A stretch of 64,000 nucleotides of DNA from positions 4,492,445 to 4,556,444 of the forward strand of contig OU696581.1 of assembly GCA_916048095.2 (NCBI GenBank). The letters run 5' to 3'. The position numbers and the translations under genes were made by a program. Positions 9,415-19,860 of this stretch are shown piece after piece (within the stretch, counting starts at the first letter, position 1; the number at the start of each line of letters is the position of its first letter). Below the pieces are notes generated by a model. It ran no database searches, was not told the origin of the DNA, and saw nothing but the letters and a program-made list of their open reading frames with translations. The DNA comes from Sacculina carcini (lineage: Eukaryota > Arthropoda > Thecostraca > Sacculinidae).

Positions 9415-9787
9415 TACCTTATACCTTGCCATAATTTAAGCACAAAGCCAATCAGTGTAATCAATCATCAGAATAATCCATGCATGACTTTATCTGGTTT
9501 CCATTGATTGTTAGTGGCTTTTCAGTGGTCTTGTCATTTCTGGTGCCAGAAAAGAGGGCCAACTTTCTACTATAACAGCAGCAGATACATATGTGCGTGA
9601 AGCACACATATTTGATCCAAAGCAACCCGACTGGAAAGTTCGCACGGGTACTGTGTAATGAGCGCACCTCAACGCGGGCAGAGAACACGGAAGTGTCATC
9701 CGCGCTTGATTCGGCACCAATAACACCAGATGTGCCCCACAGCAGGACAGCACACATCAACAGAAATATAACAACATTCTTTACCAT
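8693..9787 (-). CDS. SELENOM: Selenoprotein M, three coding exons with a UGA Sec codon
   Basis: The exons are 9787-9668 (40 codons), 9355-9215 (47 codons) and 8845-8693 (50 codons plus TAG). All introns are GT-AG and phase 0, giving 137 residues; the vertebrate protein is about 145. Exon 1 encodes a signal peptide (MVKNVVIFLLMCAVLLWG...) and ends ARVE. Exon 2 begins SCGGU, where U is TGA, and continues RLNKLPEV. Exon 3 carries LSRMTR, GFFRR and ends HQEL, an ER-retention signal. SELENOM is a thioredoxin-like ER-lumen oxidoreductase whose CXXU motif is the redox centre, and UGA decoding needs a SECIS in the 3' UTR, which I did not find. Gene finders that treat TGA as stop would miss it. All three exons agree in order, phase and family pattern. 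Confidence 0.9.
9341..9343 (-). other. SELENOM: In-frame TGA read as selenocysteine (CGGU motif)
   Basis: The codons AGT TGC GGT GGA TGA CGG CTG sit at the start of exon 2, giving C-G-G-U, the SELENOM redox motif. The frame is open on both sides of this TGA through both splice junctions, so Sec recoding is more likely than a null mutation. Confidence 0.85.
9356..9412. repeat. (CA)n/(TG)n in SELENOM intron 1, at the acceptor
   Basis: A dinucleotide repeat with one CG interruption directly precedes the exon 2 acceptor on the minus strand (TGTGTGTCGTCAG|AG). It replaces a normal polypyrimidine tract. Confidence 0.85.
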
Positions 9788-9828
9788 GCTTGCTGCAATA
9801 ATCAACCACAATAAATTAGCACCAACAA

Positions 9829-9888
9829 ATATATATATATATATATATATGATTGTATCTTATATATACACATATATATATACATATA
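9829..9888. repeat. (TA)n-rich microsatellite
   Basis: TATATA runs lie between the SELENOM 5' side and LINE-A. Confidence 0.85.
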
Positions 9889-11865
9889 TACCTCGAAACT
9901 CTCGAAAAACGTGACAAAAATAATTGGTTTGTAGTAGGAGACTTCAACGTAGACTTCGCAAAGAAGGATGAACAGGAAACAAATAGCCTAATTAACGCTT
10001 TTTTAGTCACGGTTTTGTTCCGTTGATTACATAACCAACAAGAATGACATCGACATCACAAACGACCATTGACAATATATTCACCAACGTTACCAAAAAA
10101 AGATGATATCAGGAACAGTCACTTTTGACATCAGTGACCATATATCCATATATGCACTCGTTGGTGGACCAGGCCATTCTAGGCAAAGATAAAGTGTATT
10201 GATGAGGACATTGCCAAGGAAGTCTGAACAAGAGTTCTTGGAACTATTGGAGAAAACAAACTCGACATGCAATAAGTTGGAAGTGTACGGCATACGAGGC
10301 AAGGCAAAATATTGGGTCGAGAGTTATATGAATGAACGACACCAAATGGTTGATTATAATGGGCCAAAATCGGACAAAAAAAGTCATCACATGTGGAGTC
10401 ACACAGGGGTCGGTCCTTGGCCCTAAACTTTTTCTCCTGTAAATTAACGACTTACTCGGCGTATCAAATAATTGTAAAAAGGTTCTTTTCGCTGATGACA
10501 CGAATGTATTCCTCTCATCCCCGTATATTGAGGATATACAAATAATTGTTGATGGAGAATTAAAACTTGTTGACGAATGCCTGAATGAAAACAGACTTGT
10601 ACTAAACACCGACAAAACAAAGTTTATATGCTTTCCAAAAAAACGAAAAAGACTGTGGAATTTCTGTGAAAGTAGGCGAAACGGTCATTGAGGAGGTTGA
10701 GTCGGTCAAATTCCTGGGACTGAAAATTGACCAAAGTCTAACATGGCGCAATCATATAAACTCAGTTACAAACAAGTTGGCAAAAATATCCTATGATATG
10801 TTCCAACTGAGAAATTTTATCGGTGAAAAAGCCAGTTGTAGAAGCAAACACAAAATTTAGATATATTCCAGACAGGCGCGCGTGGGCATCACCGCCCCAC
10901 GCGCGCCCACAAGACGTCACAAGCCGACAACACTTCGATCACGACTCCTAGCTCACACCGTGACACACGGGAGCACACACGGACACACACGCACAGTCCT
11001 CACCCCCACCGCCACAACCAATCAGCGGCGAGCCGGTCAATCGCTCGCCGCACCGGGCATGCACACTTCACCAAACGCATACATACAAACACACCACCAC
11101 ACAACGCAAACGCGAACGCAGACGCGAATCACACACACACTCCAACGCGCTCAAACATTCTCTCTCTCGCTCACAATCACACCACACCAGTGTAACGTTA
11201 TATAATAGCCTTGCAAAACCTCATCTGGATTATTGTAATATTTGGGGAGCAAATTATGAGTCTAGACTGACAAAAATTATAACTTCTCAAAAACGTTTGA
11301 TACGGATAATAGCAAAGATAAGAGTTTATGAGACCACAAAAACTCACTTACTTATACAAAATACTTGACTTCAACAGTTTAGTACCGCTGAACACGGCAG
11401 CTTTCATGTACCGAGCACACAATAATTTATTACCCAAACACCTGCAGGCTTTATTTCAAATAAACAAGAGACACCCGGAAATTTTTCACAGAGGTTCCCG
11501 AGGACTCGAGCTAGACAGCAAAGCTTGGCCGTAAGAGGAGTAACCGTTTGGAATTAAACAAATAAAAATGCATCAAACAAAGTAGGACTTTGAATACATA
11601 TAAAAAGAAATTCATTGAAGAGATGAATCAAGATAAATGTAAATAAATCAGTGATGCTTCGACGTGTCGAGAGACGATCGACTGATTCAGCAGTGCGCCT
11701 ATATCTGTTGTAATTATTTTTATCTTGTTACGATGTCACTGTCTTTTTTGTACGTTGTCTTTATTCATTGTAAAGGGCTCATATGAAAAAAGCACATGCT
11801 TATGTGGGTCTCTGTCACAACGATTGTGTAAATTATATGTTGGTGACAAATACATGATATGATAT
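9889..11865 (+). mobile_element. LINE-A: decayed Jockey/CR1-group non-LTR retrotransposon
   Basis: Fragments of ORF2 occur in order. The AP-endonuclease is marked by GDFNVDF near 9938 and SDH near 10136. RT pieces with YGI.GKA.YWV.SYM follow near 10290, then GVTQGS-like DNA, FADDT near 10490 and a C-terminal connection near 10700. After an insertion the frame resumes at 11201 with KPHLDYCNIWG and LLPKHLQALF. Stops and frameshifts are frequent and the EN-RT linker is missing. The 3' UTR ends near 11865 in an ATGAT/ATATG repeat. Confidence 0.8.
10868..11200. mobile_element. GC- and CA-rich insertion inside LINE-A, hairpin at one end
   Basis: About 330 bp of unrelated sequence splits the LINE-A C-terminal region. 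It starts with a near-perfect hairpin: GGCGCGCGTGGGC at 10875-10887 pairs with GCCCCACGCGCGCC at 10894-10907 around a 6-nt loop. CA-rich DNA follows. No coding potential or clear target duplication is seen; its class is unknown. Confidence 0.5.
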
Positions 11866-11877
11866 GATATATATGTA

Positions 11878-11914
<37 letters not shown>

Positions 11915-11925
11915 ATATATATAAA
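11866..11925. repeat. (ATATG)n/(TA)n microsatellite at the LINE-A tail
   Basis: GATAT pentamers grade into (TA)n, consistent with slippage of a LINE tail. Confidence 0.85.
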
Positions 11926-12019
11926 AGAGATCCTCTGTGTGTGTGTCTGTGTGTCTGTTCGACCCTCCTTGGTCCATTTTCTATCAGCTATTATTCGGCC
12001 ACCACTCAGCCTACCCGCT

Positions 12020-14045
12020 AACAATTTATACCATCACGTTGGAAATTTTCTTGTCTACACTTAATATTAAATTTTAAATTTCAAAAATGAAATCAAAAAA
12101 AGTTATAGCGGTGAAAAGACAAAATGAACCCTGAAAAATGCGAAAATTTTGGTCAATTTTCTGAAGACTACTCCTCCTAAACCAGCAATAGTACAACTAT
12201 AAAAATTATACCACTGTGTAGAAAATTTTCTCTTCTACTCCACAAATTATAATTTATACCCAAAAATTAAATATAAAACATGTAAAATGTAAAACAATCA
12301 ATCTACATTCAAAATTTTATTTAAACTCCATGCGTCCGATTTTCTATACTTTTTTCTCTATTTCTCAAAAACTAATAATCACACATCTAAATAAATAATA
12401 CCATCATGCTGGAAATTTTGTTTTCTACAACACGGTATAATTTTTAATCTTCCAAAGTGTATTGAAAAAAAGTTACGGCGGTGTGAAGTGTAAATTACAA
12501 AGTCAAAAAGGCAAAATTAGCACAAAAAACGTGAATACTTTGGTCAATATTTCGCTATCTATTCCTCATGAACCAGCAATGGTACAGCTATAAAAAATTA
12601 TACTATTGTGTAGATAATTTTGTGTTCTACAAGAAAAGTTATAATTTGTACCCACAAATGATACAAAAAACGTGTAAAATTGGCAAAATTCTCAAATACA
12701 TCCAAAATTACACTTGAACACCGGGTGACTAAAATTTATTCATTTTTCTATCTATTTCTCAAGAACTGTTTGTCACACATTAAAATAAATGATACCATCG
12801 TGCTCGAAATTTTTTTTTCTACAAAACGGTATAATTTTTAATTTTCCAAAGTGTATCTGAAGGAAGTTACAGCGGTGTACATTCAAAATGTCATGTTGCC
12901 AATTTAACAGCTATTATGCGCACTTGCGATTACACAGGAATATACTACTGTGTAGAAAATTTTGTGTTCTACAAGATAAGCTATAATTTATACCCACAAA
13001 TGATACAAAAAACGTGTAAAATTGGCAAAATTCTCAAATACATCCAAAATTACACTTGAACACCGGGTGACTAAAATTAATTCATTTTTCTACCTATTTC
13101 TCAGGAACTGTTTGTCACACATTAAAATAAATTATACCATCGTGCTAGAAATTTCGTTTTCTACAATAAGGTATAATTTTTATTTTTCCAAAGTGTATCT
13201 GAAGGAAGTTACGACGGTGTAAAGTCAAAATGGCATGTTGCCAATTTGACAGCTATTATGCGCAGTTGCGATTACACATGAATATACACTGATATAATTT
13301 CGCTGAAGTCCAGTCACAATTTATGCACTTGCGATTACACAGGAATATACTACTGTGTCGAGAATTTTGTTTTCTACAAGATAAGCTATAATTTATACCC
13401 ACAAATGATACAAAAACGTGTAAAATTGGCAAAATTCTCAAATACATCCAAAATTACACTTGAACACCGGGCGACTAAAATTAATTCATTTTCCTACTAT
13501 TTCTCAGTAACTATTTGTTACACATAAAAATAAATTATACCATCGTGCTCGAATTTTTGTTTTCTACAAAACGGTATAATTTTTAATTTTTCAAAGTGTA
13601 TCTGAAGGACGTTACGGCGGTGTAAAGTCAAAAGGACATATTGCCAATTTGACAGCTATTATGCGCACTTGCGATTACACAGGAATATACTACTGTGTAG
13701 ATAATGTTGTGTTCTACAAGATAAGCTATAATTTTTACCCACAAATGATACAAAAAACGTGTAAAATTGGCAAAATTCTCAAATACATCCAAAATTAGAT
13801 TTGAACACCGGTTGACTAAAATTAATACATTTTCTATTATTTTTCTGTAACTATTTGTTACCCATAGAAATAAATTATAACATCGTGCTGGAAATTTTGT
13901 GTTCTACAATGCGGTATAATTTTTATTTCCCAAAGTGTATCTGAAGGAAGTTACGGCGGTGTAAAGTCAAAAGGACATATTACCAATTTGACAGCTATTA
14001 TGCGCACTTGCGATTACACAGGAATATATACCGATTAAATTTCAC
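12020..14045. repeat. AT-rich satellite, about 343-bp unit
   Basis: The marker CGTGTAAAATTGGCAAAATT recurs at 12671, 13013, 13417 and 13758. The spacings are 342, 404 and 341; the long one contains an extra 63-bp partial duplication. More diverged copies extend left to about 12020. Each unit has two similar halves (CCATCGTGCTGGAAATTTT... and CTACTGTGTAGAAAATTTT...), so it looks like a dimer of about 170 bp. No coding potential is seen. Confidence 0.85.
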
Positions 14046-14084
14046 TGAAGCCCAATCACAATTCAGAATGCATCATATTAGCTC

Positions 14085-16520
14085 CAAGCATGGATGGTGT
14101 GGTTTTATTGCGTACAGTTTAATTAATGCTACACTATACTGAATAGAAAGTCTTTATTGTCCTCAATATTTACACATTAATTGTTCCGCACGACGGGCGG
14201 ATAAAATGCTACTGGGAACAAAGTAAACTACTGAATTTAACTGTGTAATTTAATTGATTTGATTTCAAGCTGCATACGCTTAAGTTGCATAAGGATACGG
14301 GTTGTAATATCATGCAATGCCAACTATATGCATATGCTGTTTTAGCGGAAGCATTAATCTGGAATTATAGAGATGACAGAAAGTTTCATTGTTTTGATAG
14401 TGTTACACTTCTGAATTACTACATACGAAGGAATTCAGGTTCACACGGGTGTGAATTTGAGCAGTGTTGAGGGAAAAACATCGTCAATAATTAAAACAAG
14501 AATTTACAAATTTGACTTTTTCTATTGGTCGTTTTTCATCAATTTTTTTTGTGTTTGTTTCGTGTTTGAGTTCTGAATTATTCCGCACGACGGGCAGCTT
14601 TAAATATGAGGCGGGTTGTGGAAAAACATTTTTCTAAATTGAAACATAAATTTCACATTTAGACTTTTATAATGGCTAAAACTTTCCTATGGGTTTGATT
14701 TTGTTTTTCAGTTTTCACAAATTTTTTTATGAATTGAATATTAATTATATTTTATGAACTCTTCCGCACGACGGGCGGGCTTAAATGTATCTATAAAGAG
14801 TGGGTTAAAATGATAGCGAGGTATATGATATTTTGCTAGCAGTAAATATTCTAGCGATAAAAGTAGTATAGCTCTTAAGCAAATGATTTTGGAGAATGAT
14901 GTGAACCTTTGAATATATTTTGCGATCTGATGATATATGTATTAGGAATAATACGTAGCAGAATATAGATTGCATAATATAATATCGGCTGTAATATCAA
15001 GGGCGGTAATATCGGTGTAATCCAAAAAATAACAACTGTATGAATATGATGCATTAGTGGAAGCATTAACCGGGAATTATGAGATAATATTATGGAAAAA
15101 AGTTCATATATATACTAAAAAAAAATATTGTTATTTAGTGTTTACATTTCGAAATTATCCCTGACGACAGGCGGGCTTGAGTATGAGGCGGGTTGACTGA
15201 ATAATATGCCGTCAATTATTAGAATAAAAATATGCAAATTCAGAACAGGAATTTTCTATTAGTATAGATTTTACAATTTAGAGTTTTCTATTAGACTGGC
15301 TGTTTGCATTTAAATATGTATTACTTTTGTTTTATTAATTGTTCCGCACGACGGGTGGGTTCAAACATTTAATTTTACCGTGTGGAATGAATCCATATAC
15401 AAAACTCACGGGCTTGACTTCAAGATCCAGACTCACTAATGTAAATGTGACTTAAATGGTGTATAAATATATCGCATTATGCAACAAATGTGAATTTAGC
15501 TGCCTTACAGTTTGGTTCCGATATTATATTGGCGGGTTGAGAGAAAAGTATTGGTGGGCCGCGTGTTTGGAACCCCTGGGGTAGATAATCTCAGTCTTCT
15601 GATTACAAATTATGATCGAATCAGTATATTTTGTGATCACAAACTAATGAGTTGAGTCACCTCAGACTAGGCTGAGTGCGGTCAATATTGAATGGTTGGG
15701 TTGGGTTGGGTAGGTTTGACTCAGGTTATATTGGGTTTTAATGATAGCGGAAAATATATCAATTTTAGCACTAAATATTATAGCGGTAAAAGTAAGATAG
15801 TACTTGAGCAAATAATGTTGGGGAATCATGTTAAGTAATAAATATAGTTTGGAAACATTCTGATGAAAAGATTTCATCATCTTTCATTGTTTGTTTCGTG
15901 TTTGTGTTCTGAATTATACCACACGACGGGCAGATTTATATATCAAGCTGATTTAGGGATAATATTTGTCATAATAAAAACAAAAATATTCACATTTAGA
16001 CTTTTCTATTGGATAAGATATTTATTGGTTACATTTCTTGCTTTTCAATTTGCATTCATTATATTTTATGGATTTAATATGAATTTCATTGTATGAATTG
16101 TTCCGCACGACGGGCGGGTTTGAAAAAAGTGTTTCCATTATTTAGTTCATTTTTTCAAATGGTTCATTTAAGAAAAGGTAATTTCTTTCTAAATATAAAT
16201 GCTCCACGGGCAGCAACTATAGACAATAGAACGTTCAATTTCCCCTGTAGAATTAATCCATACACAAAACCAATGGATTTGACTTCAAGATCCAGAACGG
16301 ATCGTGTTCGAGTTCTGAATTATTCAGCACGACGGGCGGGTGTAAATATGACCAAGGCGGACTGAGGGGAAATATTTAGTCGAAATAAAAATAATTAAAT
16401 TTAGAATTTTTAATTGATTAATATTTTTATGGGTGTACCCTATTTCATTTTTAATTTTCCATATTTTTTATGAATTGAATATTAATTTCATGTTATGAAT
16501 TGCTCCGCACAACGGGCGGG
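14085..16520. repeat. AT-rich satellite with a repeated GC-rich 17-bp box
   Basis: The box TTCCGCACGACGGGCGG (variants at 1-4 sites) occurs at 14184, 14581, 14762, 15158, 15342, 15917, 16101, 16323 and 16503, always in the same orientation. Eight of the nine form four pairs spaced 181, 184, 184 and 180 bp. Other shared blocks also recur, such as GACTTCAAGATCCAGA near 15417 and 16280 and a GCGGTAAAAGTA block near 14857 and 15785. Short open frames here are not genes. Confidence 0.85.
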
Positions 16521-16522
16521 TT

Positions 16523-16531
16523 TAAATGCTA

Positions 16532-16606
<75 letters not shown>
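16523..16606. repeat. (TA)n microsatellite
   Basis: About 40 uninterrupted TA dinucleotides at the right edge of the boxed satellite. Confidence 0.95.
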
Positions 16607-16609
<3 letters not shown>

Positions 16610-16769
16610 TGTATAGAACAGCGACGTTCCTCGTTCGATAATTTTTAGGAGTCAAAGCGCACGCTGAATAAAAACACGAGGAACAGAACTATTTGATGAG
16701 AAGATTCCGCTGAAGAGATTCACTTGGGTAAAATATAAGTTGACTCCTCATATACCGTACAATATACGA

Positions 16770-17040
16770 TATTAAGTCCGTCGGCAGAGCTCCCGAGTAG
16801 TCAAGGCGCTGAACCCTCGCGTAAGAGGTTCGCGGTTCAAATCCTGGCCCAGGTTCATTTATCAACACCTCCGCAAGTAAGGCCACACATCCAGGAATGC
16901 GGTCTGATAACGGATAGTGAGATACGTACTGACAGCTCGTGAATTGTCTCTTCTATATATTTCTGAAGACGAGTCCTACGAAATAAAGTTTTGCGTGTGA
17001 CTGCAACAGCTTCACACTATTGCACACGATCCACTCCTAG
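16770..17040 (+). mobile_element. tRNA-derived SINE
   Basis: A box TAGTCAAGGCG lies at 16798-16808 and B box GGTTCAAATCC at 16834-16844, with a CCTC/GAGG anticodon-like stem between them. The head does not fold into a full tRNA. An unrelated body containing two AATAAAG motifs follows. It differs from the SINE at 5465-5735. Confidence 0.6.
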
Positions 17041-17293
17041 CAACGCCCATGTAATAAAGTTTCAGACAGACCAGATTATATCTTTCTTTTTCTGCTTTGG
17101 GTTGTTTGTCTATTAGGCTAGCTTAACATCGATGATAAATATTGTCCCACGCGTGTTGCATACAAATGTTTAAACTAACCATAGGCTTAGTTCTTAGTTA
17201 GGTGTGTGCGTGCAAGTGCGTACGTGCGTGTGTGTTGAACATACAAAACATACATTGTTTCAAAGCGAGACTGATGATTGTGTAAAGTGGTAT

Positions 17294-17611
17294 TTAGCGC
17301 TATCAGATAGGTAGACACACCAGGAGAGTCGGGAACATAAGGGTGTATATAAGAAACGATTCCTTAGAAGAAAATTCGGAAGCACATGTAGGTCGTACAA
17401 GGAATACAAAAACAAGCCATACAATTGAAGACAAAGAAGGTCATAATAAACCCTCATACTCACAACCTTACATATTAAATATTATATATAAAATAACAGT
17501 AATTACTTACGTGGACATTATCACACTCAAACATGGCGCAACTGGCGCAGCCGCAATATTTATAAACAATAATTATGAGGGCTGCCACGCAATCATCAAC
17601 AATCTGCCACA
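17294..17611 (-). repeat. LTR-2 3' LTR
   Basis: About 318 bp, clearly matching 26470-26796 with scattered differences. It starts TGTGGCAGATTG on the minus strand. Confidence 0.85.
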
Positions 17612-17699
17612 GGACTCCCCCACCAGAATGGGAGATGAAAAGATAAACACATGGTAGAAAAAAGCAGCTACCAACACTATGGATTACATGCATCAAAAA

Positions 17700-17880
17700 T
17701 GTTGTGTTAACAGTTCGTGTATTTGTGTACTCGTTGACTAGTTGGTTGCCATGGCAACGGACGAATCAACAATGTTGGGAAGAGTTAGTTGGTTTGGGGG
17801 AAGAAGGATTGCGGTGTCGTAGTGAGAAGTGTTAATAATTCAGTGTTTGTTAATATTGTTTTTGTAATAAAAACACCAAA
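17700..17880 (+). repeat. LTR-3 5' LTR
   Basis: 181 bp; pairs with 21454-21638. The PBS begins at the next base. Confidence 0.8.
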
Positions 17881-17892
17881 AGCTATTTCGGC
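17881..17892 (+). promoter_or_regulatory. LTR-3 primer-binding site complementary to tRNA-Phe nt 1-12
   Basis: AGCTATTTCGGC directly follows the 5' LTR. Its complement GCCGAAATAGCT is the 5' terminus of the conserved animal tRNA-Phe. The same 12 nt occupy the same place in LTR-7, where the two elements otherwise diverge. Priming would need a tRNA fragment ending at nt 12, which is inference. Confidence 0.6.
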
Positions 17893-17895
17893 AAT

Positions 17896-18618
17896 ATGTC
17901 AAGAATATCAGTAAGCATGATAAAACCGTTCAGTGGAAATGGCGACGTGGTCGCATGGATAAAGAAGTTGAGGCTGGTTGCTAAGCTGCAGAAAGTTGAT
18001 GACGTGGCAAGTCTTTTACCGTTATATTTGGAAGGTGATGCGCTCGCTACATATATGGAAATGGAAGAAACTGATCAGAAAAATGCTGATGAAATTGAAA
18101 GCAAATTGAAAGAAGCCTTCTCTGATAGCCCGTTTGTGGCGCATGCGAAACTGATGAAAGTGCGATGGACTGGCGAACCAGTGGACGCGTTTGCCAACGA
18201 AATTCGACGATTGGCTGGGCTAGCTGGATTCAAAGGAGAAGCTCTCGAGAAGATGTTGAGGCTGACGTTTGTGAACGGACTACCAGAACACACAAGTAAA
18301 GAGCTGCAACAAGTTAAAGACATCTTGGAGTTGTCAATGAGCGATATCTTGACCAGAGCGAGAGTGCTCACAGGAAAAGTGGATGGAAATGTTGTTGCTG
18401 CAATGTCCAACACCCAGATAGGCGAGCGAAGATCAAGTTTCAGCGGGAAATGTTTTGAGTGTGGTGGGCCGCATATGGCGCGCGAGTGCACGAAAAAAAG
18501 ACGCGTCAGGTGTTTCAAGTGCGGTGGAGAAGGTCACGTGTCATACCAATGCCGTAGGAACCAGGGAAACGAGGAAAGGGGTGCTGGTGCGCCACCAGTC
18601 ATCCCTTCGCTTCTGTAA
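17896..18618 (+). CDS. LTR-3 Gag
   Basis: 240 residues, intact. The ATG is 3 nt past the PBS. The N-terminal capsid-like region is helical, and the C-terminus has two zinc knuckles, CFECGGPHMAREC (CX2CX3HX4C) and CFKCGGEGHVSYQC (CX2CX4HX4C), near residues 186-220. Its TAA overlaps the ATG of the protease frame (TAATG, 18616-18620), which puts protease in the -1 frame, as in LTR-7. Expression of Pol could be by restart or frameshift; the sequence does not decide between them. Confidence 0.85.
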   Translation: MSRISVSMIKPFSGNGDVVAWIKKLRLVAKLQKVDDVASLLPLYLEGDALATYMEMEETDQKNADEIESKLKEAFSDSPFVAHAKLMKVRWTGEPVDAFANEIRRLAGLAGFKGEALEKMLRLTFVNGLPEHTSKELQQVKDILELSMSDILTRARVLTGKVDGNVVAAMSNTQIGERRSSFSGKCFECGGPHMARECTKKRRVRCFKCGGEGHVSYQCRRNQGNEERGAGAPPVIPSLL

Positions 18619-19860
18619 TGGCGCAATCTTGTAAAATGCCGATTATTGACGTGCTTGTTGATGAAGAAAGAGTGAGTGCATTAGTGGATACAGGATGTAC
18701 AATGACCATGGTGAAAACGTCACTAGTAAAACAGTACATGAATGGGGGCACAGTGAGTGCGTTCGACGGAAGAAGGGTGCGATGTAGGGGTGAGACATGG
18801 CTAAATGTGTGTTAATGGAAGTGGTTTGAGAATACGGGCAATGGTGATTGATGAAATTGTAAAAAATATAGATGTTGTGCTTGGAATGGACGTCATTACC
18901 GAACTTGGTGGAGTGACCGTGAATGGAGAAAACGTTGTGTTCTGCAGAAACCAGTGTTCAACAGTGTCGCCGAATGTGTCTAGAAAATTCAATCAAGCAG
19001 AAACGGCCTGTGAGATCAAAGATAAGGATTTTGATGGACAATTTGATGGAAGACGATGGACCGTCAGGTGGCATTGGAATAACAGAGGTCTTCCTGTGCT
19101 GAAGAACTGTGTCAGTAATTATAGGAAAGAATTGCCATCCCAGAGAAAAGAAGAATACGAGAGAGAGGTACAAAGGTGGATAGACGAATGTATTCTCGTG
19201 CCATGGTCCAGTCAAATCAAATATGGAATTTTGCCACTGATGGAGGTCGAACAGAAAAATAAGGGTAAGGTACGACCTGTGCTAGATTATAGGGAGGTGA
19301 ATCAGTTTGTGGAAAGTCACACGGGTGGCGATGAGATTGATATATGTGAAGAAAAGATTAGAGTGGAGGCAAGTAGGAGAACCGATTTTGGTTGATTTGA
19401 AGTCGGCTTATTTGCAAATTTGTGTTGCCGACGAACTGAGAAAGTATCAACTGGTGAATGTTCGCGGTAAAACATACAGCCTTACTCGCTTGGGCTTCGG
19501 TTTGAGTGTCGCACCTCGCATAATGTCAAAACTTCTTAAAACAGTGCTGGCAAAGTCCAAGAAAATAGAGGCCGCGACGAGCTCATACATCGATGACATT
19601 CTCGTTAATCGGTCCATGGTAAGTGATGATGAAGTGGTTGAGCATTTGAAAAAATTTGGACTGACAACAAGAGCCGGAACAATTAGAGGAGGAACAGCTC
19701 TGGGGCTAAGATTGAGAAAAAAAACAGATTCGATAGATTGGAATTCTCGCGAGGAAACACGGTCCCCGACATACCTGATACAGTCACGAGAAAGTAACTG
19801 TTCTCTATATGTGGAAAATTGGTGGGGCACTATCCAGTCGCTGGTTGGTTGAGAACAGCC
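18618..19860 (+). pseudogene. LTR-3 protease and reverse transcriptase, frameshifted
   Basis: Protease (ALVDTGCT near 18690) starts at the overlapping ATG. The frame then shifts near 18805, again near 19380 and again at 19740-19820. RT landmarks are VRPVLDYREVNQF near 19275, DLKSAYLQI near 19400, LTRLGFGL near 19485 and the catalytic YIDDIL near 19590. Apart from the frame breaks the RT motifs look conserved. Each break is one indel, so decay is modest. Confidence 0.8.

Noticed and set aside
9461-9811. Secreted Cys-rich peptide (signal peptide followed by a CFTHICICCC run)
   Set aside because: The Cys-rich part is the read-through of SELENOM intron 1. The donor after ARVE (GAG|GTGCGC) and the exon 2 match explain the frame better.
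14184-16519. The 17-bp box as a CENP-B box
   Set aside because: CENP-B needs TTCG then CGGG at fixed spacing. Here the fourth base is C and CGGG is one base too close.
12020-16520. CRISPR-like or rolling-circle array
   Set aside because: Unit length, diverged copies and lack of unique equal-length spacers point to eukaryotic satellite DNA.
16770-16870. Functional tRNA gene
   Set aside because: Same reasoning: internal promoter boxes without a full cloverleaf.
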